A stretch of 42,963 nucleotides of DNA from assembly GCA_964345005.1 (NCBI GenBank), contig CAYFPQ010000023.1:1-42963 (forward strand). Direction: 5' to 3'. Positions 9,638-16,256 of this stretch are shown piece by piece. How positions within the stretch are numbered: the first letter of the stretch is position 1; every line of letters starts with the position of its first letter. A program made the translations under genes and the position numbers. A model generated the notes under the pieces. That model was given only the letters and a program-made list of their open reading frames with translations, had not been told where the DNA came from and did no database searches. The stretch is from JABMPJ01 sp964345005. GTDB taxonomy: Bacteria > Verrucomicrobiota > Kiritimatiellia > UBA8416 > JABMPJ01.

Positions 9638-10149
9638 AGGTGCTGAGAAGGGTTGTACGATTACTGGTGCTGGTTGTGTTGCTTGCGGTGGGTATCGGTC
9701 TGCTGGTTGTGGCACTCTCGCCGCAGCGATGGAGTGACGTCCAAGCCATGGGCAGGGAAGCGTGGATCTCGATCGGCGGCGGTCTGCTTGCCGTTGGGGT
9801 TATCTTTGCCTTGAGCGAGTATCGCACGCGGAGGCGCGAGCGGTTTCTCGCCTTCGACAATGACGGCGGCACCGTCAGCATCAGCACCGAGGCGATGGCT
9901 GACTATATTACCAAACTCATCGCCGAGTTTCCGTCCGTGGTCCGCATGCGTCCACATGTTCGTCCCCGCCGCGGCGGCGTGGATCTGCTTGTGGATGTGA
10001 GGGTCAAGGCCGGTTCACAGGTGCATGAAGTGTGCGAGCTGCTTCAGCAGCGTGTACGCGAACGCGTGGTCGAAGGCCTTGGCATTTCCGAGGTGCGCCG
10101 GGTTGAGGTCAATGTGCGGGACATTGTTTCGGAGCACAAGCCGGTATAG
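9634..10149 (+). CDS. amaP: AmaP-like alkaline-shock membrane-anchor protein
   Basis: The 171-residue protein has two hydrophobic segments (residues about 6-30 and 46-62) separated by a short loop (SPQRWSDVQAMGREAW). A basic stop-transfer stretch, EYRTRRRERF, follows. The soluble C-terminal domain resembles the Asp23-like fold used by AmaP: MADYITKLIAEFP, then LVDVRVKAGSQVHEVCELLQQRVRERVVEGLGI, then VEVNVRDI. In Gram-positive bacteria AmaP anchors Asp23 at the membrane; the role in diderms is unclear. It is coupled to aroQ by an ATGA overlap. The AmaP name is a family-level inference. Confidence 0.65.
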   Translation: MKVLRRVVRLLVLVVLLAVGIGLLVVALSPQRWSDVQAMGREAWISIGGGLLAVGVIFALSEYRTRRRERFLAFDNDGGTVSISTEAMADYITKLIAEFPSVVRMRPHVRPRRGGVDLLVDVRVKAGSQVHEVCELLQQRVRERVVEGLGISEVRRVEVNVRDIVSEHKPV

Positions 10150-10176
10150 GTTTCTTGGTGGAGGTCGCCCTGATCC

Positions 10177-10296
10177 TTAGCGACTCTGGGATTCATCCAC
10201 CATACAGGTGAGAGCGGCTCGCTGAGGACAGCTCGCCCTACCTGCAACAGAATGGGTTAGGTAGGGCGAGCCGTCCCGGCGAGCCGAAGTCGCTAA
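10177..10296. repeat. Nested fold-back (palindromic) intergenic repeat
   Basis: Bases 10215-10243 and 10259-10286 form a long imperfect inverted repeat around a 15-base loop. The inner 14 bases of each arm (GCTCGCCCTACCT and complement) pair almost perfectly. An outer pair, TTAGCGACT at 10177-10185 and AGTCGCTAA at 10288-10296, encloses it. The whole gap between the AmaP-like and kinase genes is therefore one nested palindrome. There is no run of T after the stem, so it does not look like a simple intrinsic terminator. A dispersed REP-like element is more likely. Confidence 0.7.
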
Positions 10297-10319
10297 TGAT
10301 TGGGGTGGAGGTCGTGGAT

Positions 10320-11237
10320 ATGGGTGACTCAGAAGCGGTGAAGGTGGTCATCGTCGGCTCGATCGGGCTCGACACGATTGAGACGCCGTTCGAGAAGCGT
10401 GAATCGCTATTGGGTGGGTCGGTGAGCTACGCCTGCGCTGCGGCTTCATTCTTTACCACCGTCGGCATGGTAGGGGTGGTCGGCTCCGATTTCGAGGACG
10501 ACCACATGGATGTCTACAAGCAGTTTGGCATCGACTTGGATGGGCTGCAGCAGGTCGAAGGTCGCACGTTCCGGTGGAGCGGTGTCTACGACGCCGACAT
10601 GATCAACCGGCAGACGCTCTCGACGGAGTTGAACGTTTTCGAGCAGTTCATGCCTGTGATGCCGGAATCCTACCGTGGCGCAGATTACGTTCTTCTCGGC
10701 AACATTGCCCCCGAGCTACAGCTACATGTTCTGGACCAGGTAGAGTCGCCCGAGTTCATCGTGGCCGACACGATGGATCTCTGGATCAACATTTCGCGCG
10801 AGAAGCTGATCGAGGTCATTGGCCGGGTCGATATGCTGATGCTCAACGACAGCGAGGCGCGCCTCCTGACCGACCAGTATCACCTGCGTGCCTGCGCCGA
10901 CACCATCCGGTCCATGGGGCCGCGCTACGTTGTCATCAAGAAGGGCGAGCACGGTGCAATGCTCTTTGGTCCCGATGGCCTCTTCATCATACCGGCCTAT
11001 CCGGTGGAGGCCGTTACAGATCCGACAGGCGCGGGCGACACCTTTGCCGGGGCTATGATCGGACACCTGGCACAGAATGGCGGCGTCAGTGATGAGGCGC
11101 TGCGGGTGGCGCTCCTGCATGGTGCTGTCGTAGCATCACACGGCGTGGAGGCGTTCAGCCTGGATCGCCTGGTCCAGCTCTCGCCCGAGGACATCAGCGC
11201 CCGCGCAACCGAGTTGCGCCGGATGTTGGCTGTTTAG
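10320..11237 (+). CDS. PfkB-family (ribokinase-like) sugar or nucleoside kinase
   Basis: The 305-residue protein has the first PfkB signature region (LLGGSVSYACAAASFF, residues about 25-40). The second signature is DPTGAGDTFAGAMIGHL, with the anion hole and catalytic Asp. Substrate specificity cannot be read from the sequence: ribokinase, adenosine kinase and fructokinase relatives share these motifs. ATG 10320 has GGAG nine bases upstream. The in-frame ATG 10296 lies inside the palindromic repeat and has no ribosome binding site, so the shorter form is preferred. Confidence 0.88.
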   Translation: MGDSEAVKVVIVGSIGLDTIETPFEKRESLLGGSVSYACAAASFFTTVGMVGVVGSDFEDDHMDVYKQFGIDLDGLQQVEGRTFRWSGVYDADMINRQTLSTELNVFEQFMPVMPESYRGADYVLLGNIAPELQLHVLDQVESPEFIVADTMDLWINISREKLIEVIGRVDMLMLNDSEARLLTDQYHLRACADTIRSMGPRYVVIKKGEHGAMLFGPDGLFIIPAYPVEAVTDPTGAGDTFAGAMIGHLAQNGGVSDEALRVALLHGAVVASHGVEAFSLDRLVQLSPEDISARATELRRMLAV

Positions 11238-11251
11238 GGCTGGTAAAAGGA

Positions 11252-11326
11252 TGGAGCGGGAGAGGAGGTTCGAACTCCCGACGTTCAGCTTGGGAAGCTG
11301 ACATTCTGCCACTGAATTACTCCCGC
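11252..11326 (-). tRNA. tRNA-Gly (anticodon CCC)
   Basis: Read on the minus strand, the 7-base acceptor stem GCGGGAG pairs with CTCCCGC at the other end. It is followed by an unpaired base and an encoded CCA (11252-11254). The D-arm contains TTCAGTGGCAGAA. The anticodon stem TCAGC/GCTGA closes the loop TTCCCAA, giving anticodon CCC, which reads GGG. The T-arm contains GTTCGAACC. The total is 75 bases. It lies between the kinase and the heme operon on the opposite strand. Confidence 0.93.
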
Positions 11327-11482
11327 CCGAGCAGATGGATACATGATACGGGTTTGCCTGGAGAGAGCAAGTTCAGATATCGCGACTGCGCATGGGCCTG
11401 CCTGATCGCAGGATTTAGTTGTTATAGGTAACCACTTTTGTCATGATTCTGTTTTCCTGTATCGAGACTCGGAGACGCGGCG

Positions 11483-12667
11483 TTGATTGGGATTTCGAAG
11501 CTGTATTTGGGGCAAGTTGAGCCATCGGACGCGTTGCGCTATGGGCGTCACTCGGAACGCCTGCCGAGTCACTTGCTGCAGTTCTCTCGCGATAAGAAAC
11601 CGGTTGTGGTTTGGAATACGACCCAGCGGTGTAATCTGCGCTGTGTGCACTGCTATGCGCACGCGGTGACAGGCGAGCCCGTTGGCGAGCTTTCGACCGA
11701 GGAAGGCAAGGCGCTACTGGACAACCTGGCTGATTTTGGCGTTCCCGTGATCCTTTTTTCGGGCGGCGAGCCGCTGGCCAGGCGCGACCTGGTGGAGCTG
11801 GCAGATCACGCGGTGAGACGCGGGATGCGCGCTGTCATCTCGACAAACGGAACGATGATCAGCGACGCCATGGCCGCGCGGCTGAAGTCCGTTGGGCTCT
11901 CCTACGTCGGCGTCAGCCTGGATGGGCTACAGGCCACCAACGACAAGTTTCGTGGCGTTGACGGCGCGTTCGAGAAGGCGCTGGAGGGCATCCGCAACTG
12001 TCAGAAGAACGGGATCAAGGTGGGCCTGCGCTACACGATTACAAAGGCCAACGCCCCGGATCTGGATGGCATCTTCGACCTGATCGAGCGCGAGAATATC
12101 CCGCGCGTCTGTTTCTACCATCTTGTCTACACCGGACGTGGCGAGGATATCATGACCGACGACCTCGATCACACGACGATGCGTGGCATTGTCGACAAGA
12201 TCATTGACCGTACAGCCGACATGCATGCGCGCGGTTTGCCCAAGGAAGTTCTGACCGTTGACAACCACGCCGACGGGCCTTACCTCTACTTGCGTATGCT
12301 GAAGGAGAATCGTCCCCAAGCCGATAAGGTGATGGAATTGCTCAAGATGAACGGCGGCAACAGCTCCGGACATGGGATTGGGTGTGTGAGTTGGGACGGG
12401 ACAGTCTACCCCGACCAGTTCTGGCGTCACCACCCGGTCGGCAACGTCCGCGAGCGTCCTTTCAGCGAGATATGGGGCGATGACCCGGTGCCTCTCCTGA
12501 AGGAACTGCGCGATAAGCCGAAGCATGTGACCGGCCGCTGCGCCTCCTGCAAGTTTCTCGATGTGTGTGGCGGGAACCTGCGCGCGCGCGGTGAGGCCGC
12601 GACAGGAGACCTGTGGGGCGTCGATCCTGCCTGCTACCTATCCGACCAGGAGATCGGCATTGCATAA
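11483..12667 (+). CDS. ahbC: Radical SAM enzyme AhbC (Fe-coproporphyrin III synthase)
   Basis: AhbC removes the two acetate side chains of 12,18-didecarboxysiroheme to give Fe-coproporphyrin III in the siroheme-dependent heme pathway. The 394-residue product begins MIGISKLYLGQVEPSDALRY, a signature N-terminus of this family. The radical SAM cluster is CNLRCVHC (Cys50, Cys54, Cys57), followed by FSGGEPL. The C-terminal SPASM-like cysteines (GIGCVSWDG, CASCKFLDVCGG, PACY) probably bind an auxiliary 4Fe-4S cluster. The start is TTG 11483, with GGAG eight bases upstream. It leads a five-gene operon and overlaps ahbD by 8 bases. The upstream 155 bases hold only weak promoter-like hexamers. Confidence 0.92.
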   Translation: MIGISKLYLGQVEPSDALRYGRHSERLPSHLLQFSRDKKPVVVWNTTQRCNLRCVHCYAHAVTGEPVGELSTEEGKALLDNLADFGVPVILFSGGEPLARRDLVELADHAVRRGMRAVISTNGTMISDAMAARLKSVGLSYVGVSLDGLQATNDKFRGVDGAFEKALEGIRNCQKNGIKVGLRYTITKANAPDLDGIFDLIERENIPRVCFYHLVYTGRGEDIMTDDLDHTTMRGIVDKIIDRTADMHARGLPKEVLTVDNHADGPYLYLRMLKENRPQADKVMELLKMNGGNSSGHGIGCVSWDGTVYPDQFWRHHPVGNVRERPFSEIWGDDPVPLLKELRDKPKHVTGRCASCKFLDVCGGNLRARGEAATGDLWGVDPACYLSDQEIGIA

Positions 12668-13718
12668 CTCGGGGCCCAAGGTGATTGCATGGGAGTTGAC
12701 GCGTCGGTGCGCGTTGCGCTGTAGGCACTGTCGTGGCTCGGCCCGTGATGAATTCTACGAAGGCGAGCTTTCCACCGAGGAATGCAGGAAGGTGATCGAT
12801 GGCATCGCCGAGTATGTGAAGCCCGTCCTTATTCTCACCGGCGGCGAGCCCATGACTCGCCCGGATATCTACGAGCTGGCTCGCCACGCTGCCAACACGG
12901 GCATGCGTGTTGTGATGGCGCCCTGCGGTCACCTGCTCACGCCCGAAACCGCCTGCAAACTCAAGGAGTCGGGTGTGCAGTGCATCAGCATCAGCATCGA
13001 CGGCTCGACACCGGCGAAACACGATACGTTTCGCGGTGTCGAGGGAGCATACGCGCGTACGATGGAAGGGCTCCAGCACGCCATCGATGCCGGTATCCAG
13101 TTCCAGGTGAACACGACGGTAACGAAACTGAACGTGGACGATCTTCCCGCCATCCTCGAACGGGCGATTGAGCTGGGCGCCATCACATTCGACATCTTCT
13201 TCCTCGTGCCCACCGGACGGGCGGGTGCACTGCGTGACCTGGAGATTTCACCCGAACAGGCTGAGCGGGCACTGAACTGGGCGGCGGATATGGCGGAAAC
13301 AGCACCGATTCGTGTGAAAACCACCTGCGCGCCGCATTTCGCGCGTATCGTGCGTCAGCGGCCAAAGGCTGAGGCGCCTGCGGGGCGTCCTGCATCGACC
13401 GGCGGTTGCATGGCAGGCGAAGGATTCGTGTTCATCTCTCATCGCGGTATCCTGCAGCCGTGTGGCTTTCTTGACACACCGTCTGGCGATCTGCGCAAGG
13501 TACACTTTGATTTCCGCCAGGCATACGAGGAGTCGTGTGTTTTCCAGGATCTTCGTTCCCACGAGCGTTACGAGGGGAAGTGCGGGGTATGTGAGTTCGT
13601 GCACGTCTGCGGCGGCTGTCGGGCACGCGCCTACGAGCTGACCGGCGACTACCTGGCGGAAGAACCCCAATGTACTTATATTCCGCGACGCTCTGAGCTA
13701 CAGGAGAGTGTGCCATGA
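12660..13718 (+). CDS. ahbD: Radical SAM enzyme AhbD (heme b synthase)
   Basis: AhbD converts the two propionates of Fe-coproporphyrin III to vinyl groups, giving heme b without oxygen. The 352-residue product has the radical SAM motif CALRCRHC (Cys17, Cys21, Cys24). It also has the family segments LTGGEPMTRPDIYELARHA and VMAPCGHLL, and C-terminal auxiliary-cluster cysteines (GGCMAGEG, CGVCEFVHVCGGCRARAYELTGD, PQC). The frame is open upstream, but the best start is TTG 12660, preceded by AGGAGA at 12648-12653 and overlapping the ahbC stop. The TGA overlaps the next ATG (ATGA), so the genes are translationally coupled. Confidence 0.92.
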   Translation: MHNSGPKVIAWELTRRCALRCRHCRGSARDEFYEGELSTEECRKVIDGIAEYVKPVLILTGGEPMTRPDIYELARHAANTGMRVVMAPCGHLLTPETACKLKESGVQCISISIDGSTPAKHDTFRGVEGAYARTMEGLQHAIDAGIQFQVNTTVTKLNVDDLPAILERAIELGAITFDIFFLVPTGRAGALRDLEISPEQAERALNWAADMAETAPIRVKTTCAPHFARIVRQRPKAEAPAGRPASTGGCMAGEGFVFISHRGILQPCGFLDTPSGDLRKVHFDFRQAYEESCVFQDLRSHERYEGKCGVCEFVHVCGGCRARAYELTGDYLAEEPQCTYIPRRSELQESVP

Positions 13719-14767
13719 CGAACCATGACGAGCTTATCGTTTCTCTCCAGCGGGGCATCCCGCTCAAGCGGCGTCCTTTCGCAGCCACGGGGCGGTCAGT
13801 CGGGTTGTCTGAAGAGGAGGTGTTGGCAGCGATTAGGACGCTCTTCGACGAGAAGCGCGCGCGTCGGTTTGGAGCCGTGTTCGATGTGCGTCGGCTTGGG
13901 TATCTGAGCGCACTGTGTGCCGTGGACCTTCCCGAGGAGAAGATCGAGTCCTGTACGGCGGCATTGAAGCCGTATGTTGGGATCACACACTGCTATGAAC
14001 GGGGATGGCCGACAGACCTGCCCGCCGATGGGCCCGGCGGCGGTGGCGGCGTGCACGTACCGAACATCTGGTTCACCCTCGCGCGGCTCGACGGTCTGTT
14101 CCAGGAGGAGCTTTCCCGGATAGAGCAGATGCTTGCGCCGCACAGGCTGTTGGTTTTGCCCGCTATCCGGCGGTTCAAGATCGATGTTGTGTTCGACCCG
14201 TCACGGCGTAACCGGGCGGAGGTCTTCCCCGGGATTGACCTTGCGGGAGCGGATGCGGAAGGAGCAGATCTGAAGTTCAGTGGCTTTTCCGAACGCGACA
14301 AGACGATCGTCAGGGCCATGCAGGGCAATCTGCCTCTCGTCGAAGCACCTTTCGAAAAGGTGGCGACGACTCTGGGGATGGTGCCGGACGTACTGGTCGG
14401 GAAATTGCAGGAGTGGAGCAGTAACGGTGTGTTGCGGCGTATCGGCGTGATTCTTCGGCACCGTAATATGGGTTTCAAGGCCAACGGCATGTGCGTGTGG
14501 AAAGTGGACCGCGAGCACGCCGTTGAGGCCGGTCGAACCCTCGCCTCGTTCCCGCAGGTGACCCACTGCTATCAGCGACCGCGTGATCCCGACTTTGATT
14601 TCGACCTCTATGCCATGATACATACAGGATCGTGGCCAACGACGATTGAGTTGTTTGAGCGGTTGCAGCGGGAAGCAGGGCTTGAGGGCGGTCGTGTGCT
14701 TTGCTCGTTGCGGGAGTTCAAGAAGACAAGCCCAATGTATTTCTGTGAAGATGAAACCAAAGCATAA
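13715..14767 (+). CDS. ahbAB: Fused siroheme decarboxylase AhbA-AhbB
   Basis: The 350-residue protein consists of two Lrp/AsnC-like halves that are separate AhbA and AhbB subunits in many organisms. The first half (residues about 1-165) has RRFGAVFDVRRLGY and THCYERGWP. The second (residues about 185-350) has FSERDKTIVRAMQ, RRIGVILRHRNMGF and THCYQRPRDPDFDF. The pair decarboxylates the C12 and C18 acetates of siroheme to give didecarboxysiroheme. The fusion resembles NirDL of heme d1 synthesis, but the flanking ahbC and ahbD make the heme b role far more likely. A Gly/Pro-rich stretch (ADGPGGGGG) sits inside the first half. The start overlaps ahbD by 4 bases. Confidence 0.88.
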   Translation: MTNHDELIVSLQRGIPLKRRPFAATGRSVGLSEEEVLAAIRTLFDEKRARRFGAVFDVRRLGYLSALCAVDLPEEKIESCTAALKPYVGITHCYERGWPTDLPADGPGGGGGVHVPNIWFTLARLDGLFQEELSRIEQMLAPHRLLVLPAIRRFKIDVVFDPSRRNRAEVFPGIDLAGADAEGADLKFSGFSERDKTIVRAMQGNLPLVEAPFEKVATTLGMVPDVLVGKLQEWSSNGVLRRIGVILRHRNMGFKANGMCVWKVDREHAVEAGRTLASFPQVTHCYQRPRDPDFDFDLYAMIHTGSWPTTIELFERLQREAGLEGGRVLCSLREFKKTSPMYFCEDETKA

Positions 14768-16256
14768 GTCCGGTCGACGAGTTGAGCCCGCGCTGCCGAT
14801 CAACCTGTTGCCAAAGGGGCGACGTTGCGTTGTTGTTGGTGGCGGGGCAATCGCGGCACGCAAGGCGGGGCACCTCGTCAAGGCCGGCGCAGAGATCACG
14901 GTGATCAGCCCGGAGCTATCCGATGCGCTGAAGGCCATGGCCGATGCAGGACAGGTGACATGGCAGGCGCGTACATTCGAGGACGGCGATACGGATGGGG
15001 CGTTCGTTGTGTTCGCGGCCACGAACGACCGGGCTGTCAACCGCCACGTGCTGGAAGCCTGCAAGCAGCACGAGATCATCTGTTCTTCAGTTGACGGCAA
15101 CTGGCCGGATGGCGACTTCGTGACCCCGGCAACGTTTCGCAAGGACAACCTCACCGTTTCCGTCGCAACCGGCGGGCAGTCTTGTCGCCGTTCGCGGTTG
15201 GTCAAGGACAGCCTGGCACGACATGTGGCGATGGTTGAAACGGCCGACCTCGTTGTTATCGGTACGAGTCATCACCAGCTCTCGCTTAGCGAGCGGGAAC
15301 CCTATCACATGGCGGGGGAGCGGGCGCAGGAAGTGGGGCGCATGCTCGCCCAGGTATGGGGTATCCACGAGTTCATGATTCTCAACACCTGCAATCGCGT
15401 TGAAGTCTGGGCTGCTGTATCCGACGAAGCGCTCGACAGCGGTCTTGTAAGACAGATCCTCGCCTTCGATCACCTCCCGGACGATCGTTACTACGTGAAA
15501 CACGGTTACGAGGCGTTCGTGCATGCGGCCATAACGGCGGCGGGGCTGCTCTCGCAGACTCCTGGGGAAAACCACATCGTGGCCCAGGTCAAGGAGGCGC
15601 TGGACACGTCGCTTCAGGCCAACTGGGCCGGCAGTCTTGTCCAGGACTGGGTGGGGGCCACACTGCGCGTCTCCAAGGCAATCCGGGCCGACGCCGGTCC
15701 GCTCCTACGCGACTTCGAGATCGAGGATCTCTGTCTCGACTTTGTCGATGCGGAATTACCCGTGGCGTTGCGCGATCGGTCGGTCTTGTTGCTGGGGTCC
15801 GGCGTCGTGGGTAAGGCTGTGCTCGCCCGCGTGCTGGCCCGGGATGCGGGTTGCGACTGGTGCTACCACGTAAACCAGCCGGAGGTGCCTGTCGGCGCGG
15901 AGGACCGCATCAACCTGTTTTCTTTCAACCTGCTGCGCGAGCAACTCTCCAAGAGCGATGTCATTCTGTGCACGACGGCTCACTCCGGCTATGTCCTTCA
16001 CCGCGCCCATGCGCCGTTCCTGAACCAGGAGCGCGACGTCCTCATCGTTGACCTGTCGATTCCGCGTAATGTCGATCCGGAGCTTGCGGATGCCATGGAC
16101 AACATACGGATCGTTGACCTTGATGACCTTAAGCACTGGTACCGCCGTGAGGCTGCAGACCTGGACGCGATCAGGCGTCTGGCGGATGAGACAGTAGAGC
16201 AGCACAGGGACTTGTATGACCGAATCGTCACTACGTTTACAGGTGGGAACGCGTAG
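14751..16256 (+). CDS. hemA: Met8/SirC-like precorrin-2 dehydrogenase fused to glutamyl-tRNA reductase
   Basis: The 501-residue protein has two enzymes in one chain. Residues about 15-160 are a Met8p/CysG-N-like NAD-binding domain (VVVGGGAIAARKAGHLVKAGAEITVISPE; VSVATGG), expected to oxidise precorrin-2 to sirohydrochlorin and perhaps insert iron. Residues about 166-501 are glutamyl-tRNA reductase: GTSHHQLSLSERE, the nucleophile Cys214 in NTCNRVEV, TPGENHIVAQVKEAL and the nucleotide site LLGSGVVGKAV. After LSIPRNVDPELADAM only about 65 residues remain, roughly 70 fewer than usual, so most of the dimerisation domain is missing. It overlaps ahbAB by 17 bases and the next gene by 41. ATG 14751 is chosen by homology; GTG 14745 is possible. 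Confidence 0.88.
   Translation: MKPKHKSGRRVEPALPINLLPKGRRCVVVGGGAIAARKAGHLVKAGAEITVISPELSDALKAMADAGQVTWQARTFEDGDTDGAFVVFAATNDRAVNRHVLEACKQHEIICSSVDGNWPDGDFVTPATFRKDNLTVSVATGGQSCRRSRLVKDSLARHVAMVETADLVVIGTSHHQLSLSEREPYHMAGERAQEVGRMLAQVWGIHEFMILNTCNRVEVWAAVSDEALDSGLVRQILAFDHLPDDRYYVKHGYEAFVHAAITAAGLLSQTPGENHIVAQVKEALDTSLQANWAGSLVQDWVGATLRVSKAIRADAGPLLRDFEIEDLCLDFVDAELPVALRDRSVLLLGSGVVGKAVLARVLARDAGCDWCYHVNQPEVPVGAEDRINLFSFNLLREQLSKSDVILCTTAHSGYVLHRAHAPFLNQERDVLIVDLSIPRNVDPELADAMDNIRIVDLDDLKHWYRREAADLDAIRRLADETVEQHRDLYDRIVTTFTGGNA

Noticed and set aside
11341..11482. Promoter and terminator signals before the heme operon
   Set aside because: Only partial hexamers (TTGTTA, CATGAT) and a 5-base stem were found, too weak to list as features.
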